NCBI GenBank assembly: GCA_025453975.1
Contig: JALOPI010000012.1
Location: 25,228 to 89,227, forward strand
DNA: 64,000 nt
Origin: Syntrophobacteraceae bacterium
Lineage (GTDB): Bacteria; Desulfobacterota; Syntrophobacteria; Syntrophobacterales; Syntrophobacteraceae
Reading direction: 5' to 3'
In this document: in pieces, positions 1 through 9,784 of the stretch
Layout of the letters: each line of letters begins with the position of its first letter
Numbering within the stretch: position 1 is the stretch's first letter
The notes under the pieces: generated by a model
The model's database searches: none
Told to the model about the DNA's origin: nothing
Seen by the model: only the letters and a program-made list of their open reading frames with translations
Position numbers and translations under genes: made by a program

Positions 1-2
1 TG

Positions 3-1040
3 GTGGTGAGGAGCGGCACCATACTGCGCCATGGCGGGCAGGCCCGCCTGCTGAGTGAAGCCAGGACCCTCGCCCCGGAAGACGCCGTGGCCATCCTCAA
101 TGAGACCACCCTGGTGGCCGCCGTCTCCCCCTCGAGCCACAAGGTCTTCCCGCTGCGCTATGAGCATGTCAAGCTCAATGCCATCCTCGTTACGGGCGTG
201 ACCTCCAATTTTGCCGAGGTGAGGAATTTCCGAGTCAAGGAAGGCCGTTTTTTCAGCGATGAAGAGGACAGACGCCTGGAGCGGGTGGTGGTGCTGGGCA
301 GGAAGGTGGCCGGGAAGCTCTTTGGAGAAGAGAGTCCCCTGGGCCGGCACATCCTGGTCTTCCGGGTTCCCTGCCGGGTCATCGGGGTCATGGAGGAGAA
401 GGGGGTCGATGCCTCCAACGTGGACCAGGACAATCAGGTCTTCGTCCCCCTCGGCACGTTCCTGCGCCGCCTGGTCAACCAGAGCTTCATCAATACCATT
501 TACGTCCAGACGGTGAGCGATGCGGTGATGACCGAATCCCGTCGGCAGATCGAGGAGCTTCTGAGAAAGCGGCACAACATCGGGCCGGGTCAGAAAGACG
601 ACTTTGCGGTGATCGACCTCAAGGATGTGATTGCGCTCAAGACCCAGGCCATCTCGATGATCAGCGTCCTCGGGCGGATCGCGGCCGGCGTGTCGTTCAC
701 CATCGGGGCCCTCGGAATTCTGTCCATCATGATCCTCATCGTGAGCGAGCGGCGCATGGAGATCGGCATCCGCCGGGCCGTCGGGTCCAGGAAGCGCGAC
801 ATTGTCCTGCAGTTCCTCATCGAGTCCTCCTTCATTTCCCTCCTCGGGGGTGGGGCGGGGGTGCTCTTCGGGGTCCTCGTGTGCGTGGTCATCTACAGGT
901 TCTCGGGATTGCCTTTCGCCATGGCGCCCCTGGGGCTGGAGGCTTCCTTCGCCGCATCGGTGGCCGTGGGTATCCTGGCGGGCATTTACCCATCCCGTCG
1001 GGCTACGGCCATCCAGCCCGTCGATGTCATCCGGAGCTGA
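3..1040 (+). CDS. ABC transporter permease, MacB/FtsX type (5' end may be outside window)
   Basis: MacB-like periplasmic segment followed by C-terminal TM block with 'SERRMEIGIRRAVGSRKRDI' and 'YPSRRATAIQPVDVIRS', typical of FtsX-family permeases. Confidence 0.85.
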   Translation: MVRSGTILRHGGQARLLSEARTLAPEDAVAILNETTLVAAVSPSSHKVFPLRYEHVKLNAILVTGVTSNFAEVRNFRVKEGRFFSDEEDRRLERVVVLGRKVAGKLFGEESPLGRHILVFRVPCRVIGVMEEKGVDASNVDQDNQVFVPLGTFLRRLVNQSFINTIYVQTVSDAVMTESRRQIEELLRKRHNIGPGQKDDFAVIDLKDVIALKTQAISMISVLGRIAAGVSFTIGALGILSIMILIVSERRMEIGIRRAVGSRKRDIVLQFLIESSFISLLGGGAGVLFGVLVCVVIYRFSGLPFAMAPLGLEASFAASVAVGILAGIYPSRRATAIQPVDVIRS

Positions 1041-1131
1041 GGGCTTTTCGTGAGCTGAGCTGAAATCCCCCGGGCCACCGTGGGAGCGTTCTCGGTAAGA
1101 ATTCGGGAATATTAACAAAAGCACTTTAGCA

Positions 1132-1153
1132 GACCTGAATGATCATTCAGGTC
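1132..1153. promoter_or_regulatory. 22-nt perfect palindrome gacctgaatgatcattcaggtc; candidate operator upstream of HPr gene
   Basis: Read directly; lies just upstream of a TTGACT hexamer and about 100 bp before the HPr start. Confidence 0.5.
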
Positions 1154-1254
1154 ATCTTGTTGACTTCAAATATCCCTTGTGCTAAGAGACGGCGGGACTT
1201 GAGGCGGGGAAACCGGCGACGACGAAACGTCAGCTTGATTGAGAGACGGTTGTT

Positions 1255-1518
1255 TTGGAGCAGGAATTCATTGTAGCGAACCAGTTGGGAATCCATGCGC
1301 GGGTGGCTGCGCAGATCGTAAAAATCGCGACCCAATTCGATGCGGATGTGCGCATTTCCAAGAGTGGCAGCACCGTCAACGGAAAGAACCTTCTGGACCT
1401 GCTGACGCTGGTGTGCCCGAAAGGCAGCAAGGTTCTGATTTCAGCCCGAGGTCCGGACGCGGCGGAGGCCCTTTCGGCATTGGCTGCTCTTTTCCAGGCT
1501 AAATTCGGAGAAAGCTGA
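1255..1518 (+). CDS. HPr family phosphocarrier protein
   Basis: 'NQLGIHARVAAQIVKIA' active-site His motif; HPr length (87 aa); followed by enzyme I. TTG start. Confidence 0.88.
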   Translation: MEQEFIVANQLGIHARVAAQIVKIATQFDADVRISKSGSTVNGKNLLDLLTLVCPKGSKVLISARGPDAAEALSALAALFQAKFGES

Positions 1519-1711
1519 ACCGGTTCCCGACCACCTCCAGGGGGGATTGGGCCGGCATCGATCGTGGGCCGGCAGCCGATTCCGCCGCCATCACACTTCC
1601 AGCCTTCCCGCCGAAACGGTATCACCATGCCTGAACGCTCAGCCCCTGACGGGTTGAATTGTCCCCATGCCTTTCCTGCCGGCGATGGCTTCGTACCGTG
1701 GATTTTGACTG

Positions 1712-3529
1712 ATGGATCGTGACGCGAGAATCATAAAGGGTATCGGCGTTTCCCCGGGAATTGCCATCGGGAAGGCCCACGTTCTGGAGCGAGGCCGGGT
1801 GACCGTCCCCTATTATGTCCTGAAGGACGATGCCAGCGTCGAAGCGGAGTGTGCCCGGTTCGAAGCGGCCATCGGCAAGGCCGAGAAGGACCTGCAGGAC
1901 ATCAGGGACAAGATCCGGCCGGAGCTTCGGGAGCATGCCCATGTCATCGAGTTCCATCAGATGATCCTGAGGGACCGGCTCATCTACGACGAGACCCTGA
2001 GGCTCATCCGGGAGGATCGCCTCAACGCTCAGTGGGCTCTGGTGCGGGCCCTCAGGAAAGCTCATGACGTGTTCGGGGGCCTGAGGGATGAATATATTCG
2101 GAGTCGCGTCGCCGACGTGGATGCCGTGGGAGAGCAGGTGCTCCGCAACCTGTCTGGCCGCACCGATGACTGGCTGGACGGCATTCGGGAGCGGGTCATC
2201 GTCGTCGCCCACGACCTGTCCCCCGCCGATGTGGGCCAGCTTCGGCTGGAGCGGACGCTGGGACTGGTCACCGACATCGGGGGACGCACGTCGCACACAT
2301 CGATCATTGCGCGCTCCCTGAACATTCCCGCCATCGTCGGGGCCGAGGGAGCCACGGAGCTGATATCGACGGGCCGCGTGATCATCGTGGACGGAGCTGC
2401 CGGGAAGCTCATCACGAATCCCACCGAGAGGGAGATCAGCCAATACTACGAGCGCCAGGACGAGATCGAGACCTACGTCAAGGAGATCAATCGCAAGGCG
2501 CACCTCCCGGCCAGGACTCGGGATGGCTTCCAGGTGGGTGTCGAAGCCAACATCGAGCTTCTGGAGGAGGTGGTGGCGGCCAAGGACAACGGCGCCGAAG
2601 GCGTGGGCCTTTACCGGACCGAGTTCTTCTTCATGAATCGCAAGGAAATGCCGGACGAGGAAACCCTCTGCCACGAGTACCGGGAGCTGGCGGAGCTCAT
2701 GGCGCCCCAGCCGGTGACCATGCGGACCCTGGATCTCGGGGCGGACAAGCTGGCCACCTGGTATCCCCGCCTGGAAGAGGCGAACCCCGCACTGGGCCTG
2801 CGATCGATTCGACTTTGCCTGCACTACCTGGAGCTCTTCAAGTCCCAGCTTCGGGCCATACTGCGCGCCAGTGCCACGACCCGCAACATCCGTCTCATGT
2901 TCCCGCTGGTCTCGGGCATTGGAGAGCTGATGGAGGCCAAGCGGATCCTCAGGGAGGTGCGGGAGGAGCTGACGGCCAGGCGGGTCCCGTTCGACGAGGA
3001 GATGCGGGTGGGAGTCATGATCGAGGTGCCTTCGGCCGTGGCCATAGCGGATCTTCTCGCCCGGGAGGTGGCGTTTTTCAGCGTCGGCACCAACGATCTC
3101 ATCCAGTACAGCCTGGCCATCGATCGTGGCAACGAGCACGTGGCGTACCTGTACGAGCCCCTGCACCCGGGGGTGCTGCGGTTCATCAAGCAGGTGGTGG
3201 ATGCCGGTCACAAGGCGGGGATCGAGGTGAGCATCTGTGGGGAGATGGCCGCCGAGCCCGTCTACACCCCGGTGATCCTGGGCTTGGAGTTCGACAAGCT
3301 CAGCATGAATCCCCAGGCGGTCCCGCGGGTGAAGAACCTCATCAGCCGCTCGGTCATGAAAGACTGCCGGAAATTCGTGAGGAAGGCCCTGCAGATCAGC
3401 ACGGCAGCGGAGATCGGCGATCAGCTGCACGACATGATGGTGAAGAAGTTTCCCGAGGAATTCCGGGTATTCGACCCGAGTGCCCTCATGGCTCGTCCGG
3501 CTTTGCCCCGGGCCAGGCGCGATCTTTGA
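1712..3529 (+). CDS. ptsI: Phosphoenolpyruvate-protein phosphotransferase (PTS enzyme I)
   Basis: '[21 protein letters not shown]' phospho-His motif; '[14 protein letters not shown]'; '[21 protein letters not shown]'; 605 aa. Confidence 0.95.
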   Translation: MDRDARIIKGIGVSPGIAIGKAHVLERGRVTVPYYVLKDDASVEAECARFEAAIGKAEKDLQDIRDKIRPELREHAHVIEFHQMILRDRLIYDETLRLIREDRLNAQWALVRALRKAHDVFGGLRDEYIRSRVADVDAVGEQVLRNLSGRTDDWLDGIRERVIVVAHDLSPADVGQLRLERTLGLVTDIGGRTSHTSIIARSLNIPAIVGAEGATELISTGRVIIVDGAAGKLITNPTEREISQYYERQDEIETYVKEINRKAHLPARTRDGFQVGVEANIELLEEVVAAKDNGAEGVGLYRTEFFFMNRKEMPDEETLCHEYRELAELMAPQPVTMRTLDLGADKLATWYPRLEEANPALGLRSIRLCLHYLELFKSQLRAILRASATTRNIRLMFPLVSGIGELMEAKRILREVREELTARRVPFDEEMRVGVMIEVPSAVAIADLLAREVAFFSVGTNDLIQYSLAIDRGNEHVAYLYEPLHPGVLRFIKQVVDAGHKAGIEVSICGEMAAEPVYTPVILGLEFDKLSMNPQAVPRVKNLISRSVMKDCRKFVRKALQISTAAEIGDQLHDMMVKKFPEEFRVFDPSALMARPALPRARRDL

Positions 3530-3540
3530 TGGTGAGGGGA

Positions 3541-4032
3541 ATGAGCTTAGGCACGCAAAAGAGTGGAAAAGGCGCCGCCACCGAAGGCAGGCGACTCGTA
3601 TGTCAGAATAAAAAAGCCTACCACGATTACGAGATCCTGGAGACCTTGGAGGCGGGGATGGTGCTTCTGGGCACCGAGGTGAAATCCCTGCGTAACGGGC
3701 GGGCCAATCTCAAGGACAGCTACGCCAAGGTCAAGAAGGGGGAGGTGTTCCTTTACGGGCTGCACATCAGCCCCTACACCCATGCCACCTATGACAACCA
3801 CGACCCAGAGCGCGTGCGCAAGCTCCTGCTTCACAGTCACGAGATCAAGCGGCTTCTGGGCAAAACCCAGGAAAAAGGTCTCGCCCTGATTCCCCTCAAG
3901 ATTTACTTCAGCAAGGGCCTGGCGAAGATCGACCTGGCCCTGGCGCGGGGCAAGAAGGACTACGACAAGCGGGAGAGCCTCAAGAAGAAGGAAGAGCGGC
4001 GCGAAATGGATCGCATGCGCAAGGAGCGCTGA
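3541..4032 (+). CDS. smpB: SsrA-binding protein SmpB
   Basis: '[42 protein letters not shown]' and C-terminal '[21 protein letters not shown]'. Confidence 0.96.
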   Translation: MSLGTQKSGKGAATEGRRLVCQNKKAYHDYEILETLEAGMVLLGTEVKSLRNGRANLKDSYAKVKKGEVFLYGLHISPYTHATYDNHDPERVRKLLLHSHEIKRLLGKTQEKGLALIPLKIYFSKGLAKIDLALARGKKDYDKRESLKKKEERREMDRMRKER

Positions 4033-4197
4033 CCATGGGGCGCCGGCCTGGCGTGGGGATCGGGGGGGAGACCGTGCCCCGTGGAGGCGCGACGTTCATG
4101 AGCCCACGTCACATGGGTATCCCCGAGTCTTCCGTCGCCGATCCATGAGACGTCAACCGACATCGCCTTCGATGTACACTGTCCGGTTTGACCCACT

Positions 4198-5169
4198 GTG
4201 AGCATGAAATCATTGATCCTCCGCCGAGCCGGCAGACTCGAGCTGATCGAGGGACCGGCTCCCGAGCCTCGTGAAGGCGAGGTTTTGCTCAAGACGGCGC
4301 ACTGTGCCCTCTGCCGCACCGATGCCAAGATGTGGCGCCAGGGGCATCGGGATCTGGAGCTTCCCCGTGTGCCGGGGCACGAAGTGTGTGGCGTGGTCGA
4401 GGGGGAGCCCGGGCATTTCGTCGTCTGGCCCGGCGCCGCCTGCGGCCACTGCGGGGCCTGTCTTTCGGGCCGTGAGAACCTGTGCGCGGCCATGCGCATC
4501 CTGGGTTTTCACCGAGACGGCGGACTGGCCGACCTCGTGGCCGTCCCCCGCGGGAGCCTGGTTCCCGTGCCGCATGGCCTGGAGGGTCACCTGGCCGTGC
4601 TGGCGGAGCCTCTGGCCTGCACCCTCAACGCCATGGACCGTGTGGCTCTGGGACCGGGCGAGCGGGTGCTGATCCTGGGCGGGGGACCCGTCGGGCTGCT
4701 CATGGGGCTTGCCGTGCTGGCCGCTCGGGCGTGCCCCTCCATCGTGGATCCCGATCGCCGCAAGCTCGCCAAGGGCCGGCTCTTTCGCCTCGGGACCGGC
4801 ATCGAGGCTTCCGAGGCGCCGGGCGCGGGCCCGTGGGATGTGGTCGTCAATGCGGCCCCCGATGGAGCCACTGTCCTGGAGGGGATCTCGCGGGTCAGGA
4901 AGGGCGGGCGTTTCTGCCTGTTCAGTGGGCTCACGTCGCCGGAGGCGGTTCCCGTCTCATGGCTGAACGAGATCCACTACCGGGAGATCCAGGTTTCCGG
5001 AGCCTATGGCTGCACGCGGGAGCAGATGCGACGGGCTTTGGGCATCATTGCGGCCCATCGCGCGGGCGTCGAGATGCTCATCGAGGAGAGGGTGTCCCTC
5101 GACCACGTCACGGATTCGCTGTCGGCCATCTGGGACGGGCGGGCGCTCAAGGTGGTGGTGGATCTTTGA
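4198..5169 (+). CDS. Zinc-binding medium-chain dehydrogenase/reductase
   Basis: 'PGHEVCGVVEGEPGH', structural zinc Cys cluster 'CGHCGACLSGRENLC', Rossmann 'LILGGGPVGLL'. Confidence 0.85.
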   Translation: MSMKSLILRRAGRLELIEGPAPEPREGEVLLKTAHCALCRTDAKMWRQGHRDLELPRVPGHEVCGVVEGEPGHFVVWPGAACGHCGACLSGRENLCAAMRILGFHRDGGLADLVAVPRGSLVPVPHGLEGHLAVLAEPLACTLNAMDRVALGPGERVLILGGGPVGLLMGLAVLAARACPSIVDPDRRKLAKGRLFRLGTGIEASEAPGAGPWDVVVNAAPDGATVLEGISRVRKGGRFCLFSGLTSPEAVPVSWLNEIHYREIQVSGAYGCTREQMRRALGIIAAHRAGVEMLIEERVSLDHVTDSLSAIWDGRALKVVVDL

Positions 5170-5261
5170 TGGCTGGAATGTGGAGCACGGGCTCACCGGA
5201 TCCATCGATCGCGGGGGGGGGCCGTGGATTCTTTGAGAGATCTGCAGCGGAAGGGCGGGAC

Positions 5262-6335
5262 ATGATGGATGAAATGGGGCTGCGCGGGTTCGGCCGGCTG
5301 ATCTGTTCGGTGGCGGCTGGCAAGCCGATGACGCGGACGGAATGCTGCGAGGCCTATCGACAGGTCATTTTGAACGAGCAGCCCGAGCTGCAGCAGGGGG
5401 CCTTTCTCATGGCCCACATTGCCCGGGGGCCCACCACCGAAGAGCTGTCGGGGGCCTGGGACGCTCTGGACCGCTATGATACCGCCAAGATCCATGCCGA
5501 CCTCCAGGAGACCGTCTGCGACATCGTGGGCACGGGGTCCGACCCTCTGAAAACCGTGAACTGCTCGACACCGGCCTCCCTCATCGCGGCCGGCTGCGGA
5601 CTGACCGTGGCCAAGAAGGGGGCGAGACTGGTGACGGGGGTTTCTGGAGCTTCGGACATTTTGGAGATTCTCGGCGTGGATCTCTCCTCTCCCCTTTCCC
5701 AGGCCGAGGCCTGCCTCCGGAAGCACGGTTACTGCTACCTCCCTGGAGAAGCCTTCCTCCAGTCCGGATGGGCCCGGCTCATCCAGTCCATGCGGTTCAC
5801 CTCGGCCTTCAACATCATCGGGCCCCTCACGCGTCCCTGCGAGCAGACGAGCCGCATCGTCATCGGGGGTTATTCGCCCCAGGTCTGTGACCAGCTCATC
5901 GCGGTGCTTAAGGAGATTGGCATGACCGCGGCCCTGGCGCCCTTTGGAATGGCGGACGGCATGAGCCCGGAGCTGGGCATGGACGAGTTTTCCCTGGCCG
6001 GCTTGACTCGCGTGACGGAGCTTCGAAACGGTCGGGTCCAGACCTACCAGGTGGCGCCCGAGGACTTCGGGGTGAAGCGCGTGGATTTTGAGCGGATTGC
6101 CAGCCGGGGAACGGCACGTGGGAATGCCCAGGCCATCCTGGAGGTGCTGCGGGGCCGCTACGATACGCCCCTGGCGGATTTCTTCTGCATCAATGCCGCT
6201 TCCGCTCTTTATATCGCGGACCAGGCGCGGGACTGGGCTCACGGTGTGGATCTGGCCCGTTCGGCCCTGGCTTCGGGCCAGGCCCTTCAGAAGCTGGAGC
6301 ATCTGCTTCGGTTTCAGGGAAAAGTCCCGGCCTGA
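5262..6335 (+). CDS. Divergent anthranilate phosphoribosyltransferase (TrpD)-like protein
   Basis: 'GTGSDPLKTVNCSTPASLIAAGCGLTVAKKGARLVTGVSGASDILEILGV' and 'AFNIIGPLTRP', 'GMDEFSL' recall TrpD, but several canonical residues are changed. Confidence 0.75.
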   Translation: MMDEMGLRGFGRLICSVAAGKPMTRTECCEAYRQVILNEQPELQQGAFLMAHIARGPTTEELSGAWDALDRYDTAKIHADLQETVCDIVGTGSDPLKTVNCSTPASLIAAGCGLTVAKKGARLVTGVSGASDILEILGVDLSSPLSQAEACLRKHGYCYLPGEAFLQSGWARLIQSMRFTSAFNIIGPLTRPCEQTSRIVIGGYSPQVCDQLIAVLKEIGMTAALAPFGMADGMSPELGMDEFSLAGLTRVTELRNGRVQTYQVAPEDFGVKRVDFERIASRGTARGNAQAILEVLRGRYDTPLADFFCINAASALYIADQARDWAHGVDLARSALASGQALQKLEHLLRFQGKVPA

Positions 6336-6374
6336 GGGATCGGGTTCCCCGGGCGGTGGCGAAAACGGTGAAAA

Positions 6375-7553
6375 ATGCGCTTGAGAGCACCTTCCGGCAA
6401 AAACGGGCATGGGTATGAATCAGGCGCGGGACGGGATCCGGGCAGATGCAGGCGGGTCTACCCGGTGTTTCTCCCGCAGTGGGGCTGCCCGCACCAGTGC
6501 GTCTACTGCAATCAGGGGGTGGCCGCTCCGGCGGCCGGCAAAGGCGCGGCCGGGGAGGGCGGTCTCGCCTCCGTCAAGGAGCGGATCGCGGGCCTGGCCC
6601 GGGACGCGCGGCTCAAGGGATTGCCGGGGGAGCTGGCTTTCTACGGTGGAACGTTCACGGGGCTGCCCGGGGCTTGGCTGGAAAGCATTCTGTTTACGGC
6701 CGGCCTGTTTGTGGAAGATGGCGCTTTTTCGGGAATCCGTTTCTCGACGCGGCCCGACGCTCTCGCTCCCGAGGTCCTGGAGATTCTGGACCGCCACCCC
6801 GTGCGGACGGTCGAGCTGGGCGTCCAGAGCCTCTCGGAAGCGGTGCTGCAACGGAGCCGCCGTGGCTACGGCGCCGGCATCGTGAGGGAAGCCGTCCGCC
6901 GTGTCCGCCTGAAAGGCTGGAGGCTGGGGCTTCAGCTCATGCCTGGCCTTCCCGGGGACAGCCGCCGGCGCTTCATGGAATCGGTGCGGGGAGCCCTGGA
7001 TCTGTCTCCGGATTTCGTCCGCATTTACCCGACCCTGGTCCTCAAGGGCACAATCCTTGCCGATTGGCTCGCAGCCGGGGAATACGCTCCCTTGACCCTG
7101 GACGGGGCCGTCGAGTGGTCGGCGGCGGCACTGGATCTGTTCTGCGACGCGGGCATTCCCGTCATTCGCATGGGGCTCCACCCGGATCCAGAGCTTCTGA
7201 AGCCCGGTGTCATCGTGGGTGGACCTTTCCACCCTGCCTTCGGATATCTGGTGAAGGTCCGCCGGTGGCGGGACCGGGTCGATCGATGGTGCGCCGGTCT
7301 GGACCTGGCTTCGGAGGGCAGGCGGGCTGTTGTGCGTGCTCCGCGCGAGGCGGTGAGCGAGGTGATGGGACCGGGCCGGGAGAATCTGGCCCACTGGCGG
7401 ACCCGCTGGGGCTGGGCCGGCATAAGGGTCGAGGCCATGTCGGACTGGCCACCCCATCGGTTCGAGGTGTTTGCCGAGACCGGAGCGGCCGGTGCCGATC
7501 CCGACGGCGGTTTTCAGGACGATGACGCGAGGCGAGAACATGAAAGCAACTGA
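6375..7553 (+). CDS. Elp3-like radical SAM protein
   Basis: 'PVFLPQWGCPHQCVYCNQ' CxxxCxxC cluster; 'FYGGTFTGLP'; 'VELGVQSLSEAVLQRSRRG'; no GNAT domain. Confidence 0.82.
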   Translation: MRLRAPSGKNGHGYESGAGRDPGRCRRVYPVFLPQWGCPHQCVYCNQGVAAPAAGKGAAGEGGLASVKERIAGLARDARLKGLPGELAFYGGTFTGLPGAWLESILFTAGLFVEDGAFSGIRFSTRPDALAPEVLEILDRHPVRTVELGVQSLSEAVLQRSRRGYGAGIVREAVRRVRLKGWRLGLQLMPGLPGDSRRRFMESVRGALDLSPDFVRIYPTLVLKGTILADWLAAGEYAPLTLDGAVEWSAAALDLFCDAGIPVIRMGLHPDPELLKPGVIVGGPFHPAFGYLVKVRRWRDRVDRWCAGLDLASEGRRAVVRAPREAVSEVMGPGRENLAHWRTRWGWAGIRVEAMSDWPPHRFEVFAETGAAGADPDGGFQDDDARREHESN

Positions 7554-8460
7554 TGGGCACAAGCCCTTCAAGTCCGGGTATGTGGCCCTGGTCGGGGCGC
7601 CCAATGTGGGGAAGTCCACCCTGCTCAATCAGCTCCTCAAGGAGAAGGTCTCCATCACGGGTCCCAGGCCTCAGACCACTCGGAACCGCATTGCGGGCAT
7701 CCTCAATCGGTCCGACTGCCAGATCATCCTCCTCGACACTCCGGGGATCCACAAAGCCAGGGATGCCTTCAACCAGATCCTGGTGGATACCGCTCTGGGG
7801 ACCCTGGGCGAGGTGGACGTCATCTGCATGATCGTCGACGCCACGGCGACCCACCGGGAGATCGACGAGATGATCCGCGAGAGGCTCTCCAGGATCGGCA
7901 TCCCTGTGGTGCTGCTCCTCAACAAGGTGGACCTGGTCCGCAGGAAGGGCGACCTGCTCCCCATGCTCGGGGAGCTGGGGGAAAAGTGGGCCTGCCACGC
8001 CATCATCCCCATTTCCGCTCTGAATGGAGACGGCGTGGACCTGGTTTTGGACGAGCTGATGGAGCTGCTCCCCGAGGGGCCGCGCTATTATCCCGAAGAT
8101 GATCTCACCGATCAGCCCGAGCGCTTCCTGGTGGGCGAGCTGGTGCGGGAGAAGGTGTTTCATCTGGCTCACCAGGAAGTCCCTTACGCCGTCGCCATCA
8201 CCGTGGACCGTTTCAGCGAGGATCCCGAGCGGCGCCGCGTCGAGATCGAGGCGACGATCCATGTGGAGCGGGACTCTCAGAAGGCCATCATCATTGGAAA
8301 GCAGGGTCAGATGCTGAAGGAGATCGGGAAGCAGGCCCGCCACGACATCGAGGCTCTGCTGGGCTGCCATGTTTTCCTGGGCTTGTACGTCCGGGTCCAG
8401 AAGAACTGGAGGAAAGACCCCCGTGCCCGGGCGGATTTCGGGTATCGACCCCAGCGGTGA
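7540..8460 (+). CDS. era: GTPase Era
   Basis: 'GYVALVGAPNVGKSTLLNQLLKEKVSITGPRPQTTRNRIAGI', 'LLDTPGIH', KH domain 'KAIIIGKQGQMLKEIGKQAR'. Confidence 0.96.
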   Translation: MKATDGHKPFKSGYVALVGAPNVGKSTLLNQLLKEKVSITGPRPQTTRNRIAGILNRSDCQIILLDTPGIHKARDAFNQILVDTALGTLGEVDVICMIVDATATHREIDEMIRERLSRIGIPVVLLLNKVDLVRRKGDLLPMLGELGEKWACHAIIPISALNGDGVDLVLDELMELLPEGPRYYPEDDLTDQPERFLVGELVREKVFHLAHQEVPYAVAITVDRFSEDPERRRVEIEATIHVERDSQKAIIIGKQGQMLKEIGKQARHDIEALLGCHVFLGLYVRVQKNWRKDPRARADFGYRPQR

Positions 8461-8539
8461 GGTGGGGCTCGGGAGACGGTCGTGATCATGGGCCTGATGA
8501 ACGTTGGAAACGTTTTCAAGGCCGAGGGACGTGGGGGGA

Positions 8540-9772
8540 ATGTCCGAAGCTCAGGCCGCTTCACTCACGAGCCATCCAACGAATGACCCCATCATGCCGG
8601 ATGTGATCATCATCGGAGCAGGCGCATCGGGGCTCATGTGCGCCATGGAGGCCGCCCGCCGCGGGCGGTCGGTGCTGGTCCTCGACCATTCTCCGGAGGT
8701 CGGCAGGAAGATTCTCGTATCCGGGGGAGGGCACTGCAATTTCTCCAACCGGAGCGTCACCCGGGACCACTACCTTTCCGGGAACCCCCATTTCGTGGTC
8801 TCGGCGCTGTCGCGCTATACGACGGAAGATTTCCTGGCACTCCTCCTCAAGCACGGCATCGGCCACCACGAGCGCAACGAAGGCCAGCTCTTCTGCAGCG
8901 GGGGCTCACGCCGGATCGTGCACATGCTGAAGGAGGAGTGCCAGAGGGCTTCGGTCCGTTTTGGCCTCAACTGCGCCGTTCAAGAGGTCCGGCGGATTGC
9001 GGGGGTGAAGGACGCGCGGTTCTCCGTGGCCACGGACCATGACTCGTTCCAGGCCGCATCGCTGGTCGTCGCCACGGGGGGACTGTCCTGGCCCGGCCTG
9101 GGAGCCACGAGCTTTGGCCATGCGCTGGCCCGGCGTTTCGGGATCGCCGTCACCTCCCCGCGGCCGGGGCTGACTCCCCTGAGGCTGCGCCGGGAAGATG
9201 CCGAACGATTCTCGTCCCTCAGCGGCATCTCGGTCCAGGCTGCCGTCAGCAGCGGAGGGCGGCGGTTCGAAGGAGGGGTTCTCTTCACCCACAAGGGTCT
9301 CAGCGGTCCCGCGGTGCTCCAGCTTTCGTCATACTGGGACGGCAATGCCCCCGTCGAGCTGGGTCTCCTCCAAGGGATCGACCTGGAAGGGCATCTCGCC
9401 GAGAAGCGCGGGAGCAAGATGCAGCTCAAGACCTTCCTGGGACGGTTCCTGCCGGATCGCCTGGCGGGCTTCTGGTGCGACCTTCACGGCCATTCCAGGC
9501 CCATCGGCCAGTATTCACCGAGGGAGATTCAGGAGGTATGCCGCCTCCTGCGCCGCTGGGAGCTCAGGCCCGCGCGGGTCGAGGGCTTCAACAAGGCGGA
9601 AGTGACGCTGGGTGGCGTCGACACCCGGGAGCTGTCGTCCAGGACCATGGAATGCAAAAAGGCTCCCGGACTCTATTTCACGGGGGAGGTCATGGACGTC
9701 GCGGGTCAGCTGGGAGGCTACAACCTTCACTGGGCCTGGGCCTCGGGCCAGGCGGCCGGCCAGGTGGTCTGA
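8540..9772 (+). CDS. NAD(P)/FAD-dependent oxidoreductase, HI0933 family
   Basis: 'DVIIIGAGASGLMCAMEAARRGRSVLVLDHSPEVGRKILVSGGGHCNFSN' and C-terminal 'GGYNLHWAWASGQAAG'. Confidence 0.9.
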   Translation: MSEAQAASLTSHPTNDPIMPDVIIIGAGASGLMCAMEAARRGRSVLVLDHSPEVGRKILVSGGGHCNFSNRSVTRDHYLSGNPHFVVSALSRYTTEDFLALLLKHGIGHHERNEGQLFCSGGSRRIVHMLKEECQRASVRFGLNCAVQEVRRIAGVKDARFSVATDHDSFQAASLVVATGGLSWPGLGATSFGHALARRFGIAVTSPRPGLTPLRLRREDAERFSSLSGISVQAAVSSGGRRFEGGVLFTHKGLSGPAVLQLSSYWDGNAPVELGLLQGIDLEGHLAEKRGSKMQLKTFLGRFLPDRLAGFWCDLHGHSRPIGQYSPREIQEVCRLLRRWELRPARVEGFNKAEVTLGGVDTRELSSRTMECKKAPGLYFTGEVMDVAGQLGGYNLHWAWASGQAAGQVV

Positions 9773-9784
9773 CCCGAGGCGCCG

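Noticed and set aside
1622-3430. 602-aa minus-strand ORF opposite enzyme I
   Set aside because: Antisense shadow of a well-supported PTS enzyme I gene
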